From Alternaria dauci (taxonomy: Eukaryota; Ascomycota; Dothideomycetes; Pleosporales; Pleosporaceae): DNA of 64,000 nt. The stretch is taken from assembly GCF_042100115.1 (NCBI RefSeq), contig NC_091272.1, positions 4,278,001 to 4,342,000 of the forward strand, given 5' to 3'. Shown piece by piece: positions 42,168 to 53,582 of the stretch; within the stretch, counting starts at the first letter, position 1, and each line of letters begins with the position of its first letter. Both the position numbers and the translations under genes were made by a program. The notes beneath the pieces are model-generated. The model ran no database searches. It was not told where the DNA came from and saw only the letters and a list, made by a program, of their open reading frames with translations.

Positions 42168-42779
42168 ATGCCCTCGTACCTACTCCACATAGCCGCTCGT
42201 CGAGGACTTACCATGGAGCAATCCAACACCAACATAGAGACTGAGAGAGTCCCATCTTACAAGAATCCTCTGCTGCCTTGGTGGATCGCTACCGGCGTCG
42301 TGGTAGGCTATTCATTCAGTGCAGTCATGGCAATCGGGGGACTCAACGTACAGGAGCTCAACATCATCTACATTACTACTGTGTTCATTCCTGTGAGTTA
42401 CTGCTTATCTGCCTTGCAGCTGCAATCCGTCCGACTAATCGCAACAGGCAAACATTCTCCTCCATTCCCTCACCCACTTCCTGTGGCACCGTCCGCAAGC
42501 GCGAAACCGCTTTTTGCCTCTAACGAGAGGAATTATGAGTTGTGTGACAGTCGATATCTGGGCGGCAGCATGTGTGGGAGTGCTTTACACCATGGATGAT
42601 GCCCTGTGGATTGCAGGATGGTGGTTTATTGGTATACCGGTATGTTCATGAGACTGTAGGGGAGAGATCGGAATGATATGAGCATCAGACTGACTTCAAT
42701 GCGCTAGGGGGTGCTTCTGATCGTGAATCGAGCTGTTGAGTATGGTTTAGAGCGAAGATTAGGGTGGTTAGGGAACTGA
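42168..42779 (+). CDS. Small integral membrane protein, unknown function
   Basis: Three exons (42168-42392, 42448-42639, 42708-42779; both introns GT-AG in phase 0) encode 162 residues. A second in-frame ATG at 42213 has a stronger context (ACCATGG) and would give 147 residues. Four hydrophobic segments are seen: WWIATGVVVGYSFSAVMAIG, IIYITTVFIPANILLHSL, VTVDIWAAACVGVLYTM, and WIAGWWFIGIPGVLLIV. Between the second and third is a basic His-containing loop (THFLWHRPQARNRF). Short charged ends lie on both sides. No named family is recognised. It could be an ER or mitochondrial membrane protein. Splicing recovers the frame cleanly, so the gene itself is credible. Confidence 0.68.
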
Positions 42780-43378
42780 GGGTCCACGAAGAATGAAAGA
42801 ACACATTGTCACACTTCATCTTACACAGCCTTTGGTCTTCTCAGCGTGTAGCTTTTCGAGACTACGAGCACCTTTCAGATGGGCTCTATTCCGAGTCTAA
42901 TGCGACTTGACTTCTGACCACTCCGAGTGAGCTACTTAACGGGAGATGAGAAAGTGGGTGGAGTAGAAGAGGGGAAGGCATGCGACAGGTCAATCTAACA
43001 TCAGTCAAATGCAATGGCATATCGTTGCGCACGATGCGAAGGAGCTCTGCTCTTATAGTTCTTACCCTCCCTCTAGATTGTATACTCTTGCAATTTTCTA
43101 GGAGTGTTGTTTACAAATGTACAACAAATACCTGAAAGTATATGTTCCCACACAAGGGTACAATTTAAGTGGAACAGACTCCTTCATACTGTCCAACCAT
43201 GCAGAAACCCAACTCGTTTGATCCCATGTACTCAGAATGCCACCCTGACCTTACGTGCCGTATCCCATGATCCGTTTCAAAGTCCAAGAAAAAAAAGCCG
43301 AGGCCTGTACCCAAGACGCCAAACCAGTTCGCTTCAACTCCACCATCCCACGCGTCCGTTGAACAAGAGCAGTACTCC
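42780..43378. other. Convergent intergenic region
   Basis: 0.6 kb between the ends of the small membrane-protein gene and the phosphodiesterase gene. Short frames at 43104-43416 lie antisense to the phosphodiesterase 3' end. No gene seen. Confidence 0.45.
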
Positions 43379-45484
43379 CTAAAACCAATAACTCTCACCC
43401 GCAGCACTAACCTCAAATTGACATCCCAAGCCCCTCCCAGCCTCCTGTAGAACCTCTTCTCCCTCCTTCAACTCCCTCAGTATCTGTTCCCCTACTAACG
43501 GCCCATCCATGAAAGAATCCTTGACATGAATGATAACAACCTTGACACCTTTAAGCGGAGCGTCAAAAGCCGCAGACAGCATGGCGCGATTGTGATCCAC
43601 TGAGACTGATGAGAGACCGAATGCCGCCGGGGCTGAAGGGTGGGAGTGCTGTGGTTCGGGCGTGCTATTTCGATGTTCCTGTCCCTGCTCCTGTAGTTGA
43701 TTGTAGTGTAAAGACTGATGATGCTGAAGTGGAGGAGGAAAAGGAACCGGAGTATTTGTCCCTGTGTCACCTCTCGAAGGCGGAATATCACTCATGACCT
43801 CGTCATCAGTCTGCGAATGGTAATTTGTCGTCGAAATCGGAGAATCAATCCCTTTCCCCACGCCGCCCAGATAACCACCCATTTTCGCTTTCCTGCCGTT
43901 CTCGCCGGAAGTGAGACTCTCGAGTTGGAGTACGTTTGCACCTCCACTGGCTCGCTTTCGTTTTCTCTTCTTGCGTAGGCGCGACTCTTCTTTTTCGCGC
44001 TCATGTTGTTTCTTACTGTCCTTTACCATGTCGGCGAGGCTGCCGAGTTCCTCGAGAAGGTGGCGTGGGGCTAGGTGCCCGAATAAGACGGCGTCGGCTT
44101 GAGCATTTGTGTATGAAACCTCTATGAATATGCCTTTTAGTATACCGGCGGCGATTTTCGGAGCTGCTTCGCTCCAGATGTAATGGGTGCGAGGCGAAAG
44201 AGAAAGAGAATCTGGTTCGACGTCTCCGAAAATAAGGATTTCGCGTTTTGGAGTTGTGAGAGTGGATTCTGCGCGGATAAAGTAGGCGGTTGAATCAATC
44301 ACGCAGTGATCTTGGATTGACGGTTGTTGAGGCTGGGAGACTGTGACCCCGCTGGCTTGTCGGCCGGCCTCTGTGCTGCCATTCAGGCCGGGAGTGCCGG
44401 GAGCGCTTTGTGTTGCCATAGAGAAACTCATGGAGCGGCCTTCATGACCGTCTACTTGTCCGTACGGCTGAGAAGTATTCGAGTGCTGTAAACTCGACGT
44501 CTCCAATAGGTTGGCGTTTGATCCGCGGTGCACATGGCCCGGTCCTTGCATGCAGTGACCATGACTGACTTTGAAGCCCTTGACTCCCAGACCATCACAC
44601 ACCTCGATGTACCCTCTTGAGCTTCCTTCGCCCAGAGCAATGTTACCGCCTTCTGCAAGCCGCTGGAATGTCACAAGACCTACTCCTCCATCTTCGTCTG
44701 TAAGATTAGGCCAGATGATGTTGTTGAAAATATGGTTCTTTATGGCGTTGACGGTGAACGGAAGCGCCGCTAGTCGTTTTGGTCGCGATGTGTTGTGGAA
44801 GGCTGCCGTGTTGATGACGAAGCCTGATACGTGATCCAGATGTGGATGGGTAATGAGGTAGGTCGAAATATGTTCCCTCACAACATGAAGCGCATTTGCT
44901 CTAGCACTTTGGTGAGGAAAAGGCAACCCCGCAAATGCACCGTTCTTCAATGTGGTGATGGTAACTGGTAGCTCCTGTTCAGAACTCGGTGTCTCAGCCC
45001 CAGAGTCGTCATCAGAGAATGAGACATGTGCGGTGCCCGGTGACGGCGACTCAGTATATTTGTCAGTTGCATTTCCGTTGCTGTCGCTGGCCCGTGAGGT
45101 CGGTAATGGTGGATCTGGGTCGGAGACAAGTGGAAAATCCTTCCCAAGTATTCGGGTTATTGATGCAAGATGAGAGCCTGCATCTACAGCTATGACGGAG
45201 TTTTTGGCCCAGTTTGTTGCTGTCGATCGGACGAGGAAGCCTGTGACATTGTCTTCGCTTGGTCCACCTCCAGAGCCCTGTTAGGATTAGCTTTGACGGT
45301 GAAATAAACAGGTGGCCGTTGGGCTGTATGTATTGCGATATCCCACGTATAGAGCATGACCATGCACCTAGCCACATCAGTAGCCACAAACACCGACACC
45401 ACTTACCAAACAAATCACCTGAATCGCAGGTTCCCCTGAGTTTCCAGAAGACCTCCTCACCACTCTCCCACTATCCTCTTTCAT
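43379..45484 (-). CDS. PDE1: Class II (low-affinity) cAMP phosphodiesterase
   Basis: Two exons (45484-45407, 45277-43379) encode 658 residues, much longer than the 369-residue yeast Pde1. The N-terminal signature VICLGSGGGPSEDNVTGFL is formed across the intron. The metal-binding motif THPHLDHVSGFVIN identifies the metallo-beta-lactamase-like class II fold. Later conserved blocks are EILIFGDVEPDS, IFIEVSYTNAQADAVLFGHL and, at the end, VVIIHVKDSF. The extra length is low-complexity: an insert before IDSTAYFIR, and a long Gln/His/Pro-rich stretch after RKKRKRKRA, a possible nuclear signal. The enzyme hydrolyses cAMP to AMP and damps PKA signalling. The frame upstream of 45484 stays open and protein-like, so the true start could lie further out. 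Confidence 0.92.
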
Positions 45485-46777
45485 CCCCTTAGCTTTCCTG
45501 CTCTTCTTCTTTTTCCGTTCTCTCGTCAGATGTTCCCAGCCTTGTCTCTCTACAACCTCGTGCGTAGACCTGCAAGCTCAAAAGGAACGACCGCAGGAGA
45601 CTTGTATCGTGTACAAGACGCCCAATCCTGTCGCTCTCGAAACAAGCCACTGCCGCAGTCAAACTTTACGTGTCCTGCTTCACGATTTGCGTTGCTGCCT
45701 AGACAAAACAACACGATCTGGTTCCTTTGGGCGCAGCAGCAACAATGCTTTAAAGGCAGCAACAATCCGCTCCTCTTGTCACTGGAAACCCTCGAATTCC
45801 CGTAGCGCAAGTTGTTACGTTACACAGCGTGAACGACAGATGAGGTGGCTGTCCGTTCCTTGGCTCGTCCGGATCCCGATGCACCAACAGTCGACGCAGG
45901 AAGCCGGACTTTCCTGAGCAGCGGGTGCGTCGCCTTAGTTCTCGGGTCCCGTTCCTAGATGTTTCCCCCCTTGCGCGACATGGAAAAAGAAAATGTGCAC
46001 GCGATCTCGGTTTGTTGTTGCAGCTATGACGACAGTACGAAGGTGCTACTTGTTCCTTCCAAGGTAGGAGATTTGCCCCGAGCGGATGTAGCAGCTGCAG
46101 CGCGGCTGTGCGTTGCGATGCGAAATGTCACCGTATTAGTACCGCTGCAGCACCGCAACTTTCGGCGCTCGTGGTCGCGGAGATCGAGGTGATGGCAATC
46201 AAGGACTCGAGGAGCAGAGGCCATGCAGGTCCCCTAATGCGCGCCGCCTGCGCCGTCTGTCTTGTCCAGCCTTTCCTTTGGACGGCTTCGGCGGTTGGCT
46301 CGAGCTATTTCCCTTGTCCCCCCTCAACCAATGAGAGGCTCGATTCGACAAGCCACGACTGTTGTTGGCCCCGCCCCCTTCGAGCCCAGATCTGGGGTTT
46401 GGCAAACACCTGACAGCTTCCAGGCAACGCAGTGTCATGGTAGACCAACTCCCCAGCTCTTGTTGAGAAATGCACGGTGAACAAGGCGCCTGCGTAGAAC
46501 AGGACGTCACATGCATGTTGGTCTAGCATACGAAATAGCAAGATGAATGCACGAAAGAGCATCACAGCATCAAGGCGAAAAATGTGTGTTGGGTATCATG
46601 AACTTCTTGTGCAGCATTTTGAGCCTCTAATGGGCCATGGCAGTATCGCTGATCCACCAAGGGCTGCCTAGCGTGATCTCATGAATCCTCGTCCGTCATC
46701 CTATCCCTACCCATGCCAGTTCGTAAATCATCCGCATCATAAATCAAAGCAACCACTTCAGAAAAAAAGCGAAGCAT
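45485..46777. other. Intergenic, 1.3 kb
   Basis: Upstream of the phosphodiesterase gene and downstream of eEF1B-gamma. The first 90 bases are open in the phosphodiesterase frame (see findings). The remaining frames on both strands (45550-45810, 45959-46565) show no recognisable content. Confidence 0.45.
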
Positions 46778-48308
46778 TTACTTGAACACCTTGCCGTCGG
46801 CCCACTCGTAGGTCTTGCCGTTGACCTCGATGGGCTTGTCCCACGACCACTGGTCGTTGACGAACTCCTTGTCCTCGGGCTTGGTGGGGTCGAGCTTGGT
46901 GAACTCGTAGCTCTCAACATCGGGAGCGACATCAAAGGCGGGAAGAGCCTCCTGGCCACGGACGAGGAACGCACCGGTAACGATGGAGTCGTTGGTTACG
47001 CCGTATACGGAGCAGCAGCCAAAGAGGTACTTGCGGCTAGCCTCGAGACGGGCGAAGAAACCACCTGGATGAATTAGCAAGTAGATCGTTTGTATCACCG
47101 ACAAGTCAACTCACCAATCAAGTTGGAGGTCATGAAGGTCATGGTCAACTCATCGTTGTACTTGTAGTCAACCTTGTAGAGGGAGTACTCCTCGAAGTTG
47201 GCATTCTCCCAGAACCAGGGGAGAGCAACCTCACGAGTCTCCTCGTTGGAGTACTTGCGCTTCCAGTCGTCAAGGACGAATGTGGCCTTGGGAAGGGCCT
47301 CGAGAGGGTGCTTGGGCTTGGGGGCAGGTGGCGCCTCGTCCTCCTCCTCGGGCTCCTCTTGCTTGGGCTTGGGGGCGGCCTTGGGCTGCTCCTTCTTCTT
47401 CTCACCACCCTCCTTCTTTGGTGCAACGTTCTTCAACGCCTCAGAGATGAACTCAAGCTTGGGGGCGACAGCAGAGTAGCTGGACTGGTTGTAGACGGTC
47501 TCGTACCAACGGGTAGTGTTGGGGTTGGAGTCGCGCCACTGCTTGTCAAAGAAGTATTGGAAGCCGCGGGCAAGGATGCTGGCAGAGAAGATGTCGGCAA
47601 GAGTCAGACGCTCACCAACAAGGTAGGTGTGTGTAAGAAGGTGCTCCTCAATGACGTGGACAGCCTTGAGAGCGGCCTTCTGTGACTCTTCGACGCTCTT
47701 CTTGTTGTAAGGGTCGCGGCCGAGGATGGGGCGGAACCAGCCACCGAGGGGCGTGAGGACCTCGGTGTTGGTGAAGGACATCCATCGCAGGATGGTGGCG
47801 TAGTCCTGCTTGGTCTTGCCGAGAAGGCTGGTCTTCTCGTTCTGCGAGGCAACTGCAATCCGTCAGCTCTGAGTCACCAGCAAAATCTGGACGGAGGGAG
47901 GGATGGTAGTAGACGCAAATCAGAACAGTAGGTTTTCAACAATGGTTTTCAGACAGGGATAACTGAATGATAACATTCGACATCATGTTATGCAGCAAGG
48001 GGCGAACAGGCGGGGTAGCACTTACGGTAGACAGCGATGGCGATGGACTCGGAGAGGACAAAGCCGTCGGCGCCCTCGAATGTAGGGACCTTGCCGAGCT
48101 TGTTGAGCTTCAGGTAGTCCTCAGAGACACCCTTGGCTGGCTCGGTGTCGACAAACTCAATGTCGAGGCCATTCTCCTTCGCGACGGCCAGGAGAGAGGT
48201 GGTACGCGGGTTACCCTGTTGGCTCGCTGTTAGGACTCATTGCAGTGCAATTTCGCGTTTGTAGGTGCGACAACGTACCGAGTAGCTGTAGATCTTTCCG
48301 AAAGACAT
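46778..48308 (-). CDS. Translation elongation factor eEF1B gamma subunit
   Basis: Four exons (48308-48279, 48215-48026, 47852-47115, 47064-46778) encode 414 residues, matching the 415-residue yeast homologue. The first exon encodes only MSFGKIYSYS. Residues 1-80 form the GST N-terminal fold, and about 95-200 the GST C-terminal fold (HTYLVGERLTLADIFSASIL). A Lys/Pro/Glu-rich linker (about 218-258) leads to the conserved EF1G domain (HPLEALPKATFVLDDWKRKY through WSWDKPIEVNGKTYEW). The subunit anchors the guanine exchange complex that recharges eEF1A on cytosolic ribosomes. A short first exon followed by an intron is common in highly expressed fungal genes. The start is divergent from the mitochondrial uS9 gene. 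Confidence 0.97.
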
Positions 48309-48550
48309 GACTGTAGAGTTAACCGTGGTTGAGCAGAACAATCAGTGTGTGGAAGAGGTGTTGATGAAGAAAAAAGGCTGGTTGGGCAGAGGCGGGGCTG
48401 TAGGAAATCTGCTGTGCACAGTCCACCATAATTTCAGCCTAGGCGCTAAGCATTTGCAAGTGGCTCGTGCAGCGCTCATTGTCAGTTTACGGCAGGTGGC
48501 AGTCCTTTGAGAGCGCTCCCAAGGCGCATTCCCTATCCATCAGAGGTGCA
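48309..48550. promoter_or_regulatory. 242-bp divergent promoter, eEF1B-gamma / uS9m
   Basis: Only 242 bases separate the two ATGs, so both leaders and promoters share this space. The sequence holds an A-rich run near 48367 and GC-rich blocks but no element I can name with confidence. Confidence 0.6.
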
Positions 48551-49751
48551 ATGGCAAGCAGGGAGATATCACGGAGTCTATGGAGGGCGGTCGATGCCCT
48601 GGGAAGCCGGCCACGACCTCAATGCGAACGGACAATTCGACATGCTCAGCGGAGCTTTCAGCCCACAGCATGGCGATGCATCTCGACAACGGCCGCACGG
48701 CGTGCAGAGGTCACAGAGGAAGAGCTACGTGAACCATTCACAGCGGCACCCGAGATTGACTTTGAGAGCGCCGGCGGTAGCGCAGGAAAGGGCGATAAGA
48801 AGAACAACCTCCGGGCACTGCGCGTCGTCCCAGCATCGCCCTCGTACTTCAGCGCAAAGCCGACCTTCACTGACGACTTCCTCTCGCTCTCTGCTCTCCT
48901 CCGAAAGGTCGCTACACTACCCGTCATACCGCCGGCCGAAGCACCCAAAGTGGCGTGGAAGACAATCGAGCAGTACCGCATCATGACCAACGAACCAGTC
49001 AAGACGGCGCGGTACCACAGGATGTTGCAAATACTGCGGAGACTCAACTGCATTCACCCCACCCTCATGCCCGACGAGGTTGTCCAGGCAATGCAACGGT
49101 ACAAGAAGCCCAACCAGCCTGGTGACATTGTCCCGAAGCCTGGCGTGATTGATGAGCTTGGACGTGCTAAGGGTGTCGGGCGGAGAAAGACATCTTCTGC
49201 TGTGGCATGGTTGGTAGAAGGCGAAGGCGAGGTGCTAGTCAACGGCAAGTCTCTCTCAGAGTTCTTTGGACGGCTGCACCACCGCGAGAGCGCAGTGTGG
49301 GCACTCAAGGCTACCCAGCGTCTTGACAAGTACAACGTCTTTGCTTTGGTGCAGGGCGGTGGCCTGACTGGTCAGGCGGAGGCAATGACTCTGGCCGTAG
49401 CGAAATCATTGCTGGTCCACGAGCCGGCGCTGAAGCCGGCGCTACGACGAGGTAAGTCAATATTTTTCTCTGTCCGTGGGCTTTTTTCTTTCAACACAGT
49501 TTTGCCTTTTCTGTCGTTCCGTATGCATTGTCAATGCGGCCCTTGTGTCTGACACATGCCCTTGTCTACCCACGCCTCAAAATGCTGCCAGAAAACCCTG
49601 GATGATCCCAAACATGTCTCGCCTGCGCATGCCGGACCCAATTGCTGACTGCTTCTTAGCTGGAACCATAACACGCGACCCAAGGAAGGTGGAGAGGAAG
49701 AAGCCAGGCCACGTCAAGGCACGTAAAATGCCTACCTGGGTCAAGCGATAA
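48551..49751 (+). CDS. MRPS9: Mitochondrial small-subunit ribosomal protein uS9m
   Basis: Two exons (48551-49451, 49660-49751; a relatively long 208-base intron, GTAAGT..TCTTAG) encode 330 residues. The start is the first ATG in frame. Residues 1-55 are Arg-rich ([20 protein letters not shown]) and end [12 protein letters not shown], a good mitochondrial presequence with a likely cleavage site. The uS9 core starts near [20 protein letters not shown] and continues through [20 protein letters not shown]. The second exon supplies the conserved basic tail [20 protein letters not shown] ending in KR, which reaches the P-site tRNA in ribosomes. The fungal mitochondrial extension between presequence and core is of the usual type. 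Confidence 0.95.
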
Positions 49752-50218
49752 GTGGCTGCTTTTGTATATGTTGTGCTTGTATCACCAGTCATTTGCAGTG
49801 TTAGCATAGGTGAATGTATGATGAGACATTTCAAGAGGCGCCTAGGATTTTCTTCGATCCCGTCGTCCATGTGTAGGCTGATGCTGTCAGTCTTACACTG
49901 TCCGCATTAAAAGCGCTTTTGGTGCAGCGTACCGTTGTACATGGATCAGGGTGCTGCGGGCACAACACGTGGAAAGATGCTTAGATCTTGCTTTGGATGT
50001 CAACGTCGCAAACCTAGAAAGCCATCTGCGCACGCGATCCTCGTCGCTGGCGGCGTTGTACGTACAGGGAAATGAATTTCAACCGCTTGTGTCCCTAACT
50101 CTAGGACGCGTAAGGCCTTGAACCTTGTGCTGGTCTGCGCTGCTCATAGTGCTTCTGTCCTGGTTCAGGATCATCTCAAGCAAGCATCCAGGCACAACCT
50201 TGCCCGCGCTACTGATTG

Positions 50219-50593
50219 TTATTGCTTTCTCAGTCCGTTCCTGGCAGCTTCTGACAGCTGTCTAGCCAAGATGAAGAGAATATTCATTGCATGAAGGGCT
50301 GCGCCACCACCAGCGCTTAGTATTGATGCGACCTTTGAGGTATTGTTGATTTGCTTGTGTTTGCGCTCGGGCTCGAACTCGCGTTTATGGCTGCTTTTCG
50401 ACAAGTGGCTCAAGAGGGTCAAGATTTGCATTGGAAGTCCTGTAACAGCGACAGGAAGCCACTCTAGATAGTATGGATTGCAGGCTGGTGGCACATGGGA
50501 CCAGATGGAGGGAATGGCCGGAAGATAGCGAGCGAAGAGGTGTGAAGATCCTCCCTGACTCGTTTCACGATGTTCTATTTTGGACGTGGTCAT
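50219..50593 (-). CDS. Hypothetical protein, 124 aa (doubtful)
   Basis: A single open frame with an ATG start (MTTSKIEHRETSQGGSSHLF). It contains Pro/aromatic-rich sequence (PSIWSHVPPACNPYYLEWLP), then a possible helix (LPMQILTLLSHL), a basic stretch (KREFEPERKHKQ), and an Ala/Leu-rich end (NILFILARQLSEAARNGL). Composition is more protein-like than that of neighbouring chance frames, but there is no homology I recognise and no splice or expression evidence. It could be a short secreted or organellar protein, or noise. Confidence 0.3.
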   Translation of the reverse strand: MTTSKIEHRETSQGGSSHLFARYLPAIPSIWSHVPPACNPYYLEWLPVAVTGLPMQILTLLSHLSKSSHKREFEPERKHKQINNTSKVASILSAGGGAALHAMNILFILARQLSEAARNGLRKQ

Positions 50594-52605
50594 AGGGCGG
50601 CCAATGACCTTTTGTCCTTGACGTCTGTGCTACGACCGCTCGCATTTACATTTCGGTCGCTCCGAATCATGTCGCGGAGCAACGTTAGGTAGCTGAAAGC
50701 ATATAGGAGGAGATTTACGCTAGAGAGACGGCTGCCGTTCAGATCTTGATCGGCGATGGGAGCTCCTTGTATGGCCTCCTTGTCGCGAGTCCCGCGCGAC
50801 GCGCAAACGGTGCATCACGGTACTTGCCCGAGACTTTGCCTGGTTGCAGCTCAGAGCGAGTCAAGCGTTTGTCGAACAAAGTGAAACCTTCTCGAAGCAT
50901 GTTCGCCGTGGTCCTTGGTCATTTCACGAAGCACGGTGGTGGAGGTTGATGCGACAGCCAGGGCCACCTGATGATCGCCGTCCGTGCTGAATGACGCACT
51001 CGCCTGGGCTGTGATCGCACGAAAGTGGGCAAGTTGAACGATGTTGGTTTCGTGACGCGACGGCTGTGTCCTGCGAAGTCATGCTGTGCGCCTTTGCTGA
51101 GCTTCCAGAAGGCTGCAATCTTCCGAGAGCACGTGAAGGGACATTCATGGTGAGACAGGCCGGGGCACAGGAGCGCACGAGGCGTGTGGCGCGCCAGAGC
51201 GTGCGATCCTAGTGTCAGTGACAGTGTAAGGCGTCCTCTTAGCTGGGAATAAACGGGCGATGGTTAGTGTTTACAGTGTGCCGTGTTGAGGACATGACGA
51301 AAGGTTCACAGGCAGAGCCAGTGAGGTTTGCCGGCAGGAGCGACCGAGATGGCGCTAGCCCCACTGGACCGCAGACGTAAGATTCGAGGAGTCGCGGCGT
51401 GGAGAAGACATGGCGAGGTCGCGGCTTGAGTATGGATGGATTGCGCCAGTCGATGAATTCTGAAAGGGAAGGTCCCTATTCGCAGGATCAGGATCGACAA
51501 GTGAGGCTGATGCAGGATGGATGGGTGAAGTGGCCCAAGGCAAGATCGACCACAGGCGAGAGACCCCTGTTCGTTGGACGGGAACTTGCATCGTTGCAGA
51601 GATGAAAGGACAGATCGAGTTTGGAGGCCGAGATAGCCCCTAAACCTTCTCACACACCTGTCAGCACCTACCTACACGAGACACTGTCGGCCATGAGGCT
51701 ATCCAGGTTCGACATTGGTTTGGTCGTGATTTGGCAACAGGAGACGACGCAGACGCGCTTCAGGAATCGAATGAGGCCCAGGTGCGTGAAACAGGTCGGA
51801 AACGCGCTCGTCGAGGTTAGTCTTCCCACGGTGCGCCGGGCTCCTTTGTCATCAAGCTCTTCGCGCGTACTGGCGGACAAATGCCATGCGTCGCGTGGTC
51901 ACTGTCCTGCTGCCAAGGCCAGCTGGGTGAGAAGAGGAGTTCCTGGGCTAGCAACCTGCGACATTTGGCCGCTGTGGAGCCGCGGGGCGGGAAACGCCAT
52001 CTGGTTGCGCCGAGCAGAGACGAACAGAGAGGCCACGATGGAGTTGCTGACTTTCGTCATGGTGCTGCTGACAGCATTGTCGTGCCGGCCGCGTCCAGCT
52101 GGTCGTCACGCATAGCAAACGCGATGATGCCCTGCAGTGTGGCTGCCCAGACGCCTGCAGATCCACCATGGGCGATCCGTTACCATGGCAGACAGGGTAT
52201 TGCTAGCTCCGCCCTGGCCATATCGGAAATCGGAGACTTCGCATGGTCGCTGTCATCCAGAGCTCATGGAGTCGTCTTACTCGCCAGCCCTCGCTCGCCC
52301 GACCTGCAGCCACACCCACTTCTCAGGTACCCACCATTGTTTTCTCCTCTAGCTTCAACACCCTGGTCCAGGCATTTACAGTCTGTTCGCCGGCGTGGCT
52401 TGTGAACTACTTCCTTTTTGCTTCCCACACTGCCCGATGCTCTCCCAATGTAGCGTTTCTGCATCACTTCCCGCCCACCAATCCTCCTGCCCCCATACAG
52501 CCTGGCTGCCATCGCATCGCCGACCACACCACCCCCACTTGCACCCTGGTGAGCATCTTCGGCAGCCGTGAACTGACGTCGAGCTTACACGGGCGCCATT
52601 GCTCC

Positions 52606-52640
52606 TCTCGTCTCGTCTCGTCTCGTCTCGTCTCGTCTCG
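52606..52640 (+). repeat. (TCTCG)7 pentanucleotide repeat
   Basis: Seven perfect TCTCG units followed by two ACTCG-like variants to about 52648. It lies about 0.95 kb upstream of the Gln/Pro-rich gene, within a pyrimidine-rich plus strand that may be its promoter or leader. Confidence 0.92.
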
Positions 52641-53582
52641 ACTCGACTCTTATATTAGAGCCTTGCTGTCTTCTCTACCCGTGGGCCCAGTGCATGCGAT
52701 TACAAATTTACCATCCGTCGCACTTTCTGTCTTGTCTCGGACCGAACGCTTCATTCGTCTCTGCATGTACTCCCGCTCGCCCAGTGCGCTCCAAGACACT
52801 GTATCGTGAAGAACGCCAGCGTACGTTTAGGCCGTTGAGCTACCGCAACGCAGACGTTAGATTGTTTGAGACCATCTCCTAGCCCGGCCTCTGCTCCGTC
52901 CGACTCGTTGGAACACTGATCTGTTTGCAAGGACTACCCTTCAAACATCTCACGCATAAGCGTCGCCTCACCACCAGCCCATCGCCCACAGGGTTCTCCA
53001 CGCCTGCAGTTACCGGACAATTTCGCAGTCATCTAGTGGCTACGTGTTTAGCTGATCCACACTACGCACACATTTTCTCCAACATTACCGCATCGGGAGG
53101 ACCAATCCCGGACCTCAGAGCATTGCATTGCAGTCATCCTCCTGCAGCTAGAGCGAGGTTATCCTGGTGGCCGGCCGAGGCTCTTGCGCGAGCTTCTTTT
53201 CCTGCATCATTGGGCTCCATTGGCCGCTCGTCGACGCGTCAGGGCCGTGTTTATATCCATACCATCTGGACCTTGGAGCATCTCTTCTTCCAATTTCGGA
53301 CGTCATACATCTACCACCATTGGCCCACATCAACCATCAACTCTTTCTGGTCCTCTCACGCATCCCGCCGCAAGACGCACCTCTTACGCATCTCTCCATC
53401 AGTCCGCGCATACCTCGACGACTCTTGCGCCCTCGCCTCTCCACGTCTTGCGCCGGCCCTCCACCACCTACCTCGTGCAAGCCTGCAAGCTGGCCAATTA
53501 CGCGACGCCGCCAGTCTCGCCCTTGGGGTACCGGGCACTCGAACCGCCCTTCAGTCTGCAGTATAAAGGCGGCCTGGTTGGG

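Larger units (their letters stand above)
49752..53582. other. 3.8-kb gene-poor gap
   Basis: Only one weak ORF (50219-50593, listed separately). A (TCTCG)7 pentanucleotide tract sits at 52606-52640. From about 52250 the plus strand is C/T-rich, and the frame upstream of the next gene stays open from 53184 without an ATG, suggesting a long leader for the gene at 53583. Confidence 0.4.

Noticed and set aside
50360..50390. tRNA-like B-box (GTTCGAGCC on the minus strand)
   Set aside because: No A-box at the right distance and no cloverleaf could be drawn; lies within a weak ORF.
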